Shown here: positions 41,049-48,750 of the stretch, piece after piece
Layout of the letters: each line of letters begins with the position of its first letter
Position numbering within the stretch: position 1 is the stretch's first letter
From: Xanthobacter flavus
GTDB lineage: Bacteria > Pseudomonadota > Alphaproteobacteria > Rhizobiales > Xanthobacteraceae
Reading direction: 5' to 3'
DNA: 64,000 nt
Assembly (NCBI RefSeq): GCF_017875275.1
Contig: NZ_JAGGML010000001.1
Coordinates: forward strand, 1,800,501 to 1,864,500
The notes under the pieces: generated by a model
The model's database searches: none
What the model was told of the DNA's origin: nothing
The model's input: the letters and a program-made list of their open reading frames with translations, nothing else
Translations under genes and position numbers: made by a program

Positions 41049-41110
41049 CGGAAGTCGGCTGTTGCCGACTTCCGCCCCTGGGAACGGAACCCGCAAACAT
41101 GCGGGTTCCG
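41049..41110. repeat. Double hairpin related to the composite element at 5463
   Basis: CGGAAGTCGGC-TGTT-GCCGACTTCCG (41049-41074) followed by CGGAACCCGC-AAACAT-GCGGGTTCCG (41085-41110). The AAGTCGGC arm is shared with the element at 5510. Two perfect hairpins 10 bases apart. Confidence 0.7.
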
Positions 41111-41170
41111 GCCATCCACGTGGAGCGGCCGGGAACACCTTCCGCTCATCGCGCCCTCGGCCCGACGGGG

Positions 41171-41193
41171 ATGCCCGGGACAAGCCCGGGCAT
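41171..41193. repeat. Extragenic palindrome, ATGCCCGGG variant
   Basis: ATGCCCGGG-ACAAG-CCCGGGCAT, perfect 9-bp arms, with compensatory change from the ATGCCCCGG form. Confidence 0.75.
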
Positions 41194-41240
41194 GACGGTG
41201 GTTTGGCGGATAATGCCTTTCCAAGATGCCCAAGCACGCT

Positions 41241-41265
41241 CCCCTCTCCCCTCGCGGGAGAGGGG
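41241..41265. repeat. Extragenic palindrome, CCCTCTCCC family
   Basis: CCCCTCTCCC-CTCGC-GGGAGAGGGG followed by a GGGGGTGAGGGGG tail, facing the inverted copy at 41334. Confidence 0.75.
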
Positions 41266-41333
41266 CTGGGGGTGAGGGGGCTGATGCCGCAATCTCAACT
41301 TCCGGGCAAAGGGCGAAACACCCCTCACCCCAA

Positions 41334-41356
41334 CCCTCTCCCGCAAGGGGAGAGGG
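41334..41356. repeat. Extragenic palindrome, CCCTCTCCC family, inverted copy
   Basis: CCCTCTCCC-GCAAG-GGGAGAGGG, with CCCCTCACCCC on its left, so the unit is inverted relative to 41241. The pair forms a large inverted repeat around about 70 bases. Confidence 0.75.
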
Positions 41357-41440
41357 AGCGCGGGTGGCGCCTCACGCCGCACCTTTCCCGCCTGCATCCT
41401 CCCCACGCCATCCACATTGACAGCCCCGCCTCACCCGTAT

Positions 41441-41454
41441 TAACTAACCAGTTA
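41441..41454. promoter_or_regulatory. TAAC-N6-GTTA operator upstream of the Old Yellow Enzyme operon
   Basis: TAAC-TAACCA-GTTA lies 70 bases before the start at 41524. Same palindrome as at 38526, 48591 and 49868, at nearly the same distance from the start codon as at 38526. Confidence 0.7.
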
Positions 41455-41523
41455 CATAAGCAAGAACGCCGGCCGCAAGGCCCGCATCCGAAACGCCCCG
41501 AGAAACACCCCAAGGAGCCCTCC

Positions 41524-42999
41524 ATGAAGTATGGGGATTTCCCGAAGATCACGTCCTTCTCCGGCGTCGCCGGCTTCCGCGCGCATCTCGCCGAGCTGGG
41601 CGCGGACATGCCCTGCGACGACATCGTCGCCCACGGCCCCGACCAGCCGCTGGCCGCGCCGCTGACGGTCGACGGCATGACCATCGGCAACCGCTTCGCC
41701 ATCCACCCCATGGAGGGCTGGGACGGCACGCGGGAGGGTGCCCCTACCGAGAACACCGTGCGGCGGTGGCGGCGGTTCGGCGAGAGCGGGGCGAAGCTCA
41801 TCTATGGCGGCGAGGCGGTGGCCGTGCGCCATGACGGGCGCGCCAACCCGCTCCAGCTGGTGATGACCGAGGCGACGCAGCCGGCCATCGCCGGCCTGCG
41901 CGAGACGGTCATCGCGGCCCACAGGGAGGCCACCGGCAGTGACGACAAGCTCGTCATCGGCCTCCAGCTCACCCATTCGGGCCGCTTCTGCAAGCCGAAC
42001 GACAATCGCAAGTTCGAGCAGATGATCCTCTACCGCCACCCGGTGCTCGACCGGAAATTCGGTATCCCGGAGGAGTATCCGGTGATGTCGGACGACGACA
42101 TCTGGCGGCTGATCGACGATTACATCACGGCCGCCAAACGCGCGCAGGCCTGCGGCTTCGATTTCGTGGACCTGAAGCACTGCCACGGCTATCTCGGCCA
42201 CGAATTCCTCTCCGCCCGCAGCCGACCCGGCGCGTTCGGCGGACCCCTGGAGAACCGCACCCGCTTCCTGCGGGAACTCGCGAGCGGCATCCGCGCGGCC
42301 TGCCCGGGGCTGAAGTTCGGCGTGCGCCTCTCGGCCATCGACCTCATCGCCTACCGGCCGGACCCTGCGGCGAGCGTGCCCGGCATCCTCGGCCCCGGCG
42401 TGCCGGAGAATGCGGCCGGCGCTTTGCCCTATGTCTACGGCTTCGGCACCGATGCGGGCGACCCCACGGCCTATGATCTCAACGAGACGTTCGAGGTGTT
42501 CGAGGTGCTGCGGGCGCTCGACATCCACCTCGTCAACGTCACGCTCGGCAGCCCCTATTACAATCCCCACGTCACCCGCCCCGCGAGCTATCCGCCCTCC
42601 GACGGCTACCAGCCGCCGGAAGACCCGCTCTTGGGCGTGATGCGCCATCTGGAGGTGGTGCGGGCGCTGAAGCAACGCTTCCCGGACTTCACCCTCATCG
42701 GCTCCGGCTATACCTATCTTCAGGAATTCCTGCCCAACGTGGCGCAGGCGGTGGTGCGGCAGGGCTGGACGGATGTCGTCGGCCTCGGCCGCATGGTGCT
42801 CTCCTATCCCGACCTGCCGCTCGACGTGCTGCACGGCCGGCCCTTCCAGAAGAAGAAGGTGTGCCGCACCTTCTCCGACTGCACCTCGGCACCGCGCAAC
42901 GGCATCGTCTCCGGCTGCTATCCGCTGGATGCGTTCTACAAGAAGTCCGAAGAATTCAAGCAGCTCGCGGCAGTGAAGAAGGCGGCGAAGACCGCCTAA
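41524..42999 (+). CDS. Old Yellow Enzyme family NADH:flavin oxidoreductase
   Basis: The 491-residue TIM-barrel flavoprotein has the OYE elements: [23 protein letters not shown] at the FMN site, [13 protein letters not shown], where the His pairs with the substrate, then [21 protein letters not shown] and [13 protein letters not shown]. The C-terminal [15 protein letters not shown] binds the FMN phosphate. Late Cys residues ([19 protein letters not shown]) are at the place where 2,4-dienoyl-CoA reductases hold an Fe-S cluster, but the second domain is absent. OYE proteins reduce activated C=C bonds. AAGGAGCCCTCC precedes the ATG. First gene of a three-gene operon. Confidence 0.88.
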   Translation: MKYGDFPKITSFSGVAGFRAHLAELGADMPCDDIVAHGPDQPLAAPLTVDGMTIGNRFAIHPMEGWDGTREGAPTENTVRRWRRFGESGAKLIYGGEAVAVRHDGRANPLQLVMTEATQPAIAGLRETVIAAHREATGSDDKLVIGLQLTHSGRFCKPNDNRKFEQMILYRHPVLDRKFGIPEEYPVMSDDDIWRLIDDYITAAKRAQACGFDFVDLKHCHGYLGHEFLSARSRPGAFGGPLENRTRFLRELASGIRAACPGLKFGVRLSAIDLIAYRPDPAASVPGILGPGVPENAAGALPYVYGFGTDAGDPTAYDLNETFEVFEVLRALDIHLVNVTLGSPYYNPHVTRPASYPPSDGYQPPEDPLLGVMRHLEVVRALKQRFPDFTLIGSGYTYLQEFLPNVAQAVVRQGWTDVVGLGRMVLSYPDLPLDVLHGRPFQKKKVCRTFSDCTSAPRNGIVSGCYPLDAFYKKSEEFKQLAAVKKAAKTA

Positions 43000-43016
43000 G
43001 AACCTCGGAGGACACC

Positions 43017-43922
43017 ATGGCGGAGATCGCACCGGGGGCGCGGATCGCCTTCCTCGGCACCGGCATCATGGGCGGACACATGGCGCGGCGGCTCGCCGAG
43101 GCCGGCTTCCGCGTCGCCGCCTGGAACCGCAGCCGGGCGAAGGCGGAGCCGCTTCTTGCCCACGGCGCCACCATCGCCGAGGCGCCGGAAGCGGCGCTTG
43201 AGGGCGCGGCGGCGGCGGTGGTGATGCTCTCCACCGGCGCGGTGATCGACGAGGTACTGTTCGAAGGCCCCGCGCTCGATGCGCTCAAACCCGGCGCAAC
43301 GATGGTGGTGATGAGCTCCATCCCCGTCGAGACCTGCCGGGCGCAGGCCGCCCAAGCCGCCGCGCGAAACATCCGATACGTGGACGCGCCCGTTTCCGGC
43401 GGCGAGGTGGGGGCGCGGGACGGCACCCTCGCCATCCTCGCGGGGGGCGATGAAGGCACCATCGCGGACCTTGCCCCCCTCTTCGCCCCCATGGGCCGGG
43501 CGACGCGCATCGGGCCGGTGGGGACGGGGCAATTGGCCAAGCTCGCCAACCAGATCATCGTCGGCGCGGCCATGGCGGGCGTCGCCGAGGCGTTCGCCTT
43601 CGCCGCGAAGGGCGGGGCGGACCTTGCCAACCTGCGCACGGCGCTGATGGGCGGTTTCGGCGACTCGAAGGTGCTGAACCTCCACGGCGCGCGCATGGCG
43701 GCGCGGGATTTCGTGCCCGGCTCCCCGGCGCAGTATCAATTGAAGGACCTGAGGACGGCGCAGGCGCTGGCGGGGGAGATGGGGCTGAGCCTCACCTTGC
43801 TCGACACGCTGACCGGCCTGTTCACGGACATGATGGCCCATGGCGGCACGGACCGCGACGTCTCCGCCATCTTCGAGGAGGTGGAGCGCCGCTCCGCCGC
43901 ACGCACGGGAGAGAACGCATGA
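43017..43922 (+). CDS. 3-Hydroxyisobutyrate dehydrogenase-like NAD-binding protein
   Basis: The 301-residue beta-hydroxyacid dehydrogenase has the NAD motif IAFLGTGIMGGHMARRLAEAGF, the substrate motif DAPVSGGEVGARDGTLAILAGG and GTGQLAKLANQIIVG with the catalytic Lys. The family oxidises or reduces 2- or 3-hydroxy acids such as 3-hydroxyisobutyrate, tartronate semialdehyde or 6-hydroxy acids; the exact substrate is open. CGGAGGACACC precedes the ATG. It follows the OYE gene by 17 bases and overlaps the next gene by four, so it is part of the same operon. Confidence 0.9.
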   Translation: MAEIAPGARIAFLGTGIMGGHMARRLAEAGFRVAAWNRSRAKAEPLLAHGATIAEAPEAALEGAAAAVVMLSTGAVIDEVLFEGPALDALKPGATMVVMSSIPVETCRAQAAQAAARNIRYVDAPVSGGEVGARDGTLAILAGGDEGTIADLAPLFAPMGRATRIGPVGTGQLAKLANQIIVGAAMAGVAEAFAFAAKGGADLANLRTALMGGFGDSKVLNLHGARMAARDFVPGSPAQYQLKDLRTAQALAGEMGLSLTLLDTLTGLFTDMMAHGGTDRDVSAIFEEVERRSAARTGENA

Positions 43923-44689
43923 GCGACACCGACGGCGCCATCCGCGTCACCCACGAAGGGGCGGTGGCGCGCCTCGTCATCGACCGGCCGCGCAAGCACA
44001 ATGCCATCACCCCCGCCATGGCCCGCGACCTCGCGGCGGCCTGCGCGGCGCTGGATGCGGACGATGGGGTGCGCGTGGTGCTCATCACCGGCGGCGGGGA
44101 GAAGGCGTTTTCCGCCGGCTCGGACATGAATGCCCTCGGCGAGATCACCGACCTCTGGGCCTTCCGCAACCGGGTGGAATATGCCGCCGTGGTGCGCGAC
44201 ATGCGCAAGCCCGTCATCGCGCTGCTGCGCGGCTGGGTGCTGGGCGGGGGGCTGGAGATCGCGCTCGGGGCCGACATCCGCATCGCCGGCACGTCCGCCA
44301 AATTCGGCGCGCCGGAGGTGACGCGGGGATGGGTGGGCGGCGGCGGCGCCTCCCAGATGCTGCCGCGCCTCGTGGGCTACGGACAGGCCATGCGCCTGCT
44401 GCTCTCCGGCGACACCATCGATGCGGCGCGCGCACTTTCCATCGGCCTCGTGGAGGAGGTGGTGGACGACGACGCCCTCGACGCCCACGCCACGGCGCTG
44501 GCCCAGCGCATCGCCACCTTCAGCCCCCTCGCCACCCAGGCCGTCAAAGCCGCCACCCGCGCCGCCCTCTCCATGCCGCTGGAGGCCGGCATCCGCCACG
44601 AGAACGAACTGCACGTGATCTGCATGAGCGACCGGGGCCGGCAGGAGGGGATCACCGCGTTTCAGGAGGGGCGGGAGGGGCGGTTTTGA
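43919..44689 (+). CDS. Enoyl-CoA hydratase/isomerase family protein
   Basis: The 256-residue crotonase-fold protein has ARLVIDRPRKHNAITPAMARDL, the oxyanion-hole segment AFSAGSDMNALG (first half) and KPVIALLRGWVLGGGLEIALGADIRIAGTSAKFGAPEV (second half), with Glu in APEVTRGWVGGGG as the likely catalytic residue. It adds water to, or isomerises, an enoyl-CoA. The ATG overlaps the dehydrogenase stop (ATGA). It ends the operon and is followed by a sharp drop in GC at 44700. Confidence 0.9.
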   Translation: MSDTDGAIRVTHEGAVARLVIDRPRKHNAITPAMARDLAAACAALDADDGVRVVLITGGGEKAFSAGSDMNALGEITDLWAFRNRVEYAAVVRDMRKPVIALLRGWVLGGGLEIALGADIRIAGTSAKFGAPEVTRGWVGGGGASQMLPRLVGYGQAMRLLLSGDTIDAARALSIGLVEEVVDDDALDAHATALAQRIATFSPLATQAVKAATRAALSMPLEAGIRHENELHVICMSDRGRQEGITAFQEGREGRF

Positions 44690-44816
44690 GGGGAGCGATT
44701 TGAACTGGTAAGCGATAAAGCAATATCAAGTTTCTCACTAAGGATGTCGCTATGTTGCGATTGGCAAAAAATTTCAGCACACTCGATGTGCCCCATCCGT
44801 TTGGTAGGATAGTGAA

Positions 44817-45734
44817 ATGCCATCTGCCGCCCGAATCCAAAGTGGACGGTACACGGAAGCCGACGTTCTCGCGCTTTACTTGAAATACAGAGAGTCTCGA
44901 ATCGGCCCATTTACCCGCGAAGTTGGAGATTTTATCGCGCACTCCAAAAGAAACAGAGGCGCAACACTCGATTCGACGGCGTATATATTTTCTCAGATTG
45001 CGTTCTTTCACACTTATCAAAGCAATCAAAAAAGGCCACTAGATCCGAAAGGCCCCTGCGGCTGGTGGCTCCGGCACTACCTACTCACAAAGATTAAAGA
45101 AGAAAGTGAACACGACCTCCTACGGTCGATTGGTCTGACCAAAAAACAATCTAAAAATGCCGTTAAATCATGGTTTCCGACAGACGAATCCTATCAAAAT
45201 ATAATTAATTGCAACGATCCAGATATTTTATACGGAATGGCTGGCCTTTTTTCGCAAAAAATAGTTGTAAATTCAGCTTTTGAATTGAATGCCGTTAAAA
45301 GAGAAGTTTTTGATATCTTCCAAAGAGAAAAAATCGAAGCAACCGAAATTGATAGATTTATCGTCGCTACCGCGGTTATTCTCAATGGAAAATCCGTCGA
45401 TATAGTTTCTGGATTTACCGCACGCATTCAATTGACAATTGGCCATCATAGAAGCGAACCGATGGAGCGCTCCAGTGAATTCGAATCTGATTTAGGATAC
45501 ACAATTTCGTCTATACTCCCCGATGGAAATCTGAAAATTGCAATCGTAACGCAAAATAATACGGGTGATAGAATCGTTGATGTCGGATTTGATTTATTAG
45601 ATACGAAAATAGATACGGAACCATACTTTTCACGATCTCTGATACGAATAGGAGATCATGGAATACCGAAACTTGATTTAGATAGAAAAATTTGCTTTAA
45701 TAGCGAAAAATATCCTCACGTATTTGAGATATAG
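44817..45734 (+). CDS. AT-rich orphan gene, function unknown
   Basis: The 305-residue product matches no family that I recognise. Visible features are an N-terminal basic segment (YTEADVLALYLKYRESRIGPFTREVGDF), a mid region rich in Lys and Asn (KKQSKNAVKSWFPTDESYQNIINC), and a C-terminal half of alternating strands (GYTISSILPDGNLKIAIVTQN; VDVGFDLLDTKIDTEPYFSR). No signal peptide or membrane helix. Codon use favours AAA, AAT, ATA, GAA and TTT, unlike every neighbour, which indicates recent horizontal transfer. TAGGATAGTGAA precedes the ATG. It stands alone between a catabolic operon and a decayed hydratase fragment, as expected for a cargo gene. Confidence 0.7.
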   Translation: MPSAARIQSGRYTEADVLALYLKYRESRIGPFTREVGDFIAHSKRNRGATLDSTAYIFSQIAFFHTYQSNQKRPLDPKGPCGWWLRHYLLTKIKEESEHDLLRSIGLTKKQSKNAVKSWFPTDESYQNIINCNDPDILYGMAGLFSQKIVVNSAFELNAVKREVFDIFQREKIEATEIDRFIVATAVILNGKSVDIVSGFTARIQLTIGHHRSEPMERSSEFESDLGYTISSILPDGNLKIAIVTQNNTGDRIVDVGFDLLDTKIDTEPYFSRSLIRIGDHGIPKLDLDRKICFNSEKYPHVFEI

Positions 45735-45940
45735 TGATTCCATCGAAAATTATAATATGTTATCTGAAAATTAATCTTTGCTTTCAATTATAGTTAATTG
45801 ATCGACGATCCCGCGATGCTTCCTGACCTCGGCGCAGTGAAGTGGCCTGCGGCCTCACTATCGGTACCGCCGCGTTCGTGTAAGCTGCAACTGAGTCACG
45901 GAAAGTCGCCCATTGTCGGCGGGACCTACTGCCTCATCAT

Positions 45941-46103
45941 ACCCACTCGCCCCACCGCCCCGAACTCCGCCTCCACCCGTCCCGCTCGCTCCAGCTGCAC
46001 CGGCGTCGTCGCCGTCCCGGTCGTCACGATCCACCCCTCGCGCAGGGGCGCGCACAAAGCCGGGCGCCGGCGATGTGCCGGACGGCTTCGAGCGCGTCGC
46101 CGC
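45941..46103 (-). pseudogene. Decayed copy of the hydratase 3' end
   Basis: The sequence matches 47020-47172, the last part of the hydratase gene, at roughly 80 percent by eye (for example CCGCCTCCACCCGTCCC and CACCGGCGTCGTCGCCGTC in both). On the minus strand it reads GDALEAVRHIAGARLCA against GDPLKAVQHLANAQRLCAP, then shifts frame before the equivalent of TTGTATTPVRLEREGRVEA. It is therefore a frameshifted duplicate of about 160 bases. The gene for the two-repeat secreted protein lies between the copy and the original. Confidence 0.72.
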
Positions 46104-46109
46104 CCCCCC

Positions 46110-46850
46110 TCACGGCTTCAGATTGAGCACCACCGTCGCGTCCGGCGTCTTGCTGGAGGGGAAGGTGTACCAGTAGCTGCCGTTGAGCTGCCGCTCGGAA
46201 TTGGAGGAGGCGAACTTGAAGCCGTTCTTGCCGAGGCCCGGGAAGGTGAAGCTGCCGCCCGCCGCGGGGGTGAGCTTCACGGCGAAGCACGAGGCATCAT
46301 AGCAATAGACCCCACGCTCGCCGGTGGAGTTGAACTGGAAGCGGCTGGTGTTCTGCCTGTTTTCCTGCGCTCTGGCGCTGCTCTGCCAAACCCAGCGGCC
46401 CTCATAATAGGGGCGGCTGAAGTCGATGGCGGCGGCGGCCGGGGCGCCGGACTTCAGCCGGAAGACGATGGTGGCGTCGGGCGCGCGGCTGGAGGGGTAG
46501 GTGTACCAGTAGCCGCCCGTGAGTTGCGCATCGGAACTTGCGGGGTCGAACTTGAAGCCGTTCTTGCCGAGGCCCGGGAAGGTGAAGCCGCCGTCCGCCG
46601 TCGTCCTGGGCGTCACGTTGTAGCAAGAGCCGTCATAGCAATAGACCGCGCGATCGGCCGTGGCGTTGAACTGCAGGCGGCTGGTGTTCTGCCTGTTTTC
46701 CTGCGGTCTGGCGCTGCTCTGCCAGGCCCAGCGGCCCTCATAATAGGGGCGGCTGAAATCGATGGATTGCGCCGCCGCCCCCGCGCCAAAGGCGGCGACA
46801 AGAGCGGTCGCGACCGCGCACACGACAAGCCCCCGGATCGACGCGATCAC
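46110..46850 (-). CDS. Secreted protein of two tandem 105-residue repeats, function unknown
   Basis: A Sec signal peptide covers residues 1-28 (start GTG, with GAGGGGGATATC upstream; VVCAVATALVAAFGAGAAAQ). The mature part is two copies of one domain at about residues 30-134 and 142-246. Each begins IDFSRPYYEGRW, continues WQSSAR-QENRQNTSR-QFN, has a Cys pair in VYCYD-SC, then FTFPGLGKNGFKF, and ends YWYT-PSS-PDAT. The two copies are about 70 percent identical with conserved Trp, Tyr and Cys, suggesting a beta-rich fold with a disulfide in each. No known family recognised. DNA repeats are visible over the same span. Confidence 0.75.
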   Translation of the reverse strand: MIASIRGLVVCAVATALVAAFGAGAAAQSIDFSRPYYEGRWAWQSSARPQENRQNTSRLQFNATADRAVYCYDGSCYNVTPRTTADGGFTFPGLGKNGFKFDPASSDAQLTGGYWYTYPSSRAPDATIVFRLKSGAPAAAAIDFSRPYYEGRWVWQSSARAQENRQNTSRFQFNSTGERGVYCYDASCFAVKLTPAAGGSFTFPGLGKNGFKFASSNSERQLNGSYWYTFPSSKTPDATVVLNLKP

Positions 46851-47005
46851 GATATCCCCCTCGTTCAGCGCAGACTGCTTTTGCCCCCACGGCGGGCCGT
46901 CCGCTTCCTCATCGGTAGCATCGTCTGCAATCAAGCGGCAACTGCGCCGCTGGCGGTTGCCCTTTTCTGTGTTGCCCCTTTTGGTGTCGCCCCTTTTGGA
47001 TTGGC

Positions 47006-47776
47006 CTACGCGATCCCCACCCCCACCCGCCCCACCGCCCCAAAATCCGCCTCCACCCGTCCCTCTCGCTCCAGCCGCACCGGCGTCGTCGCCGTCCCGG
47101 TGGTGATGATGTGGCCGGCGCGCAAGGGCGCACAGAGGCGCTGGGCGTTGGCGAGGTGCTGGACGGCCTTGAGGGGGTCGCCGAGGATGCGCGCGCCGCT
47201 GCCGGTCTCGATCTTGATGCCGTCGATGCGGAGCGTGACGGGGCCGGCGCGGTCGAGGGCGCGCCAGTCACTCACCGGCGTTCCGGGAATGAAGGCGCCG
47301 TTGCCCATGCTGTCGGCAAGGCGCAGGGCGCCGGGGGCGTCCGGAGGCACGCGGCCATCGGCGATCTCGAAGGCGGGGATAAGCGCGGCCACCGCCTCGG
47401 CAATCTCCTCCAGGGTGTAGGGCGTCTCGCGCGGGGGCAGATCCCGCCCCAGCAGGAAGGCGAATTCGCATTCCAGGAGCGGCGCAACGAAGCGGGAAAG
47501 CGCCACCTCGGCAGGCGCGGGAAACACCCAGCCGGAGAGCAGCGGGCCGGCCACCGGTCGCGTGCCGCCATAGGCCGCGCGGTCTTCCTCCTTCAGCGCC
47601 GTGACCTTCCATCCGCGAATGTCTTCACCCGAAAGGCGGACGATCTCCGACTGCACCTGATAGGCCTCCTCCGGCGTCGCGGGCACGCGCGCGTCGGCGG
47701 GCAGCTCGGCAAGGCGCGCCCCCTGCCGCGCCGCATGGAGCAGGCCGGCGAGGCGGGCGGCGTCTTCCGGGCTCAT
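47006..47776 (-). CDS. 2-Keto-4-pentenoate hydratase / fumarylacetoacetase family protein
   Basis: The 256-residue enzyme has the MhpD-like pattern: EAYQVQSEIVRLSGEDIRGWKV at the N-terminus, the metal-binding ECEFAFLLGRDLPPRETPYTLEEIAEAV (Glu-x-Glu ligands), IPAFEIADGR, and the C-terminal GHIITTGTATTPVRLEREG, where TTG binds substrate. The family hydrates 2-oxo-pent-4-enoates after meta-cleavage, decarboxylates 2-oxo-3-enoates or hydrolyses acylpyruvates. Its ATG overlaps the AroE-like stop by four bases, so the two are cotranslated under the operator at 48591. Confidence 0.88.
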   Translation of the reverse strand: MSPEDAARLAGLLHAARQGARLAELPADARVPATPEEAYQVQSEIVRLSGEDIRGWKVTALKEEDRAAYGGTRPVAGPLLSGWVFPAPAEVALSRFVAPLLECEFAFLLGRDLPPRETPYTLEEIAEAVAALIPAFEIADGRVPPDAPGALRLADSMGNGAFIPGTPVSDWRALDRAGPVTLRIDGIKIETGSGARILGDPLKAVQHLANAQRLCAPLRAGHIITTGTATTPVRLEREGRVEADFGAVGRVGVGIA

Positions 47777-48576
47777 GCGCCCGCCTGCAGGGCAAGGCCG
47801 AAATAGGCCATCATCAGATCGCGCTGGCCATCCAGCATGTGCCTGCCCTGGTGGATGGCGCAGCCGCGCGCGGCGGCGGCGTGGAGGAGAGCCGTGGTCT
47901 CCGGCTTCATCAGCACCTCGGCGACGAGGGTTTCCGGGCCCGCCTTCTCCACATCGAAGGAGAAGGGATCATCTGGCTCAAGGCCCAGCGGCGTCGCATT
48001 CACCGCCAGGTCATGGCCGGAGGGGTCGCGGGTGCCGAATTGGGTCTCGATCTGCGGGTAGGCCGCCTTCACCCGCTTAAGCAGGGCCTGCCCGATGGCG
48101 GGGGTGCGATCGAAGAGCGTGAGCCGCGCCATGCCCGCCCCCGCCAGCGCAAAGGCAATGGCGCTCGCCGCCCCGCCGGCGCCGGCGATGTAGACGGATT
48201 TCCCCTGCGGCCCCCACCCCGCCTTGGCGAGGCCGGCGACGAAGCCGTGGCCATCCAGCATGGTGCCCGTGAAGGTGCCATCCGCCTCCCGCCGCACCGT
48301 GTTCACGGCGCCCACCTTATCCCCGTCCCCCACCAGCCGGTCTACAATGCCCGCCACCCGCGCCTTGTGCGGCGCCGTGACGATGAAGCCATCCAGATTC
48401 GCGATGGCCTTGAGGCCCGCCATCGCGGTTTCGAGCTCGTCGGGGCGGATGTGGATGGGCACGCAGACGGCATCGATGCCGCGCTCGGCGAAATACGCAT
48501 TGAACACGAGCGGCGTGCGCACATGGCCGACGGGATCGCCGATGATGGCATAGAGGCGGGCGGTGCCGGCGACCAT
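47773..48576 (-). CDS. Shikimate dehydrogenase-like protein (AroE family, altered substrate site)
   Basis: The 267-residue protein has the two-domain AroE layout with IIGDPVGHVRTPLVFNAYF, VTAPHKARV, where the Lys is catalytic, GAVNTVRREADG, TMLDGHGFVAGL, the nucleotide fold VYIAGAGGAASAIAFALAG and a final GHDLAVNATPLGL. In true AroE the N-terminal motif is HSKSP, whose two Ser bind the shikimate carboxylate. Here it is HVRTP, with Val and Thr. That argues against shikimate as substrate and fits a catabolic role in the TetR regulon. It is the first gene of a two-gene operon. Confidence 0.85.
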   Translation of the reverse strand: MVAGTARLYAIIGDPVGHVRTPLVFNAYFAERGIDAVCVPIHIRPDELETAMAGLKAIANLDGFIVTAPHKARVAGIVDRLVGDGDKVGAVNTVRREADGTFTGTMLDGHGFVAGLAKAGWGPQGKSVYIAGAGGAASAIAFALAGAGMARLTLFDRTPAIGQALLKRVKAAYPQIETQFGTRDPSGHDLAVNATPLGLEPDDPFSFDVEKAGPETLVAEVLMKPETTALLHAAAARGCAIHQGRHMLDGQRDLMMAYFGLALQAGA

Positions 48577-48590
48577 GGGGGCTCCTTTGG

Positions 48591-48604
48591 TAACTATCCG
48601 GTTA
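48591..48604. promoter_or_regulatory. TAAC-N6-GTTA operator upstream of the AroE-like operon
   Basis: TAAC-TATCCG-GTTA starts 15 bases before the ATG at 48576 (read on the minus strand), overlapping the ribosome-site region. It could therefore block translation-proximal promoter elements when bound. Confidence 0.62.
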
Positions 48605-48750
48605 GGTGGTTCATGGCGCGCGGGTCTGGCGCGATCTGGAACGGCTCGGCCCCCGCGCGCGGCGGGGGCCTCGGCATCATTCGACTGACTCTCTCCCGAA
48701 CGGCATCGATTCCCCGGTGAAAACCGGGGCTGACAGCATCGATATCGCTG

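Larger units (their letters stand above)
40952..41523. other. 572-base intergenic region filled with palindromes
   Basis: The region holds at least five palindromic elements (annotated at 41049, 41171, 41241 and 41334, with further imperfect ones), a TAAC-N6-GTTA operator at 41441 and the ribosome site CCAAGGAGCCCTCC before the Old Yellow Enzyme start. No open frame here has gene-like composition. The operator and a nearby AT-rich stretch around 41438-41460 mark the promoter of the downstream three-gene operon. Confidence 0.7.

Noticed and set aside
5340-41360. CRISPR arrays from recurring CCCTCTCCC palindromes
   Set aside because: Copies are scattered across kilobases, not regularly spaced, without unique spacers of constant length and without cas genes.
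44652-45029. 125-codon minus-strand frame at the start of the AT-rich island
   Set aside because: It overlaps both the enoyl-CoA hydratase end and the AT-rich orphan gene antisense, with no ribosome site of note. The plus-strand gene is longer and better placed.
45798-47420. 540-codon plus-strand frame over the hydratase and secreted-protein genes
   Set aside because: It is antisense to two better genes, and its repeated segments come from the DNA repeats of the secreted-protein gene and the duplicated hydratase end.
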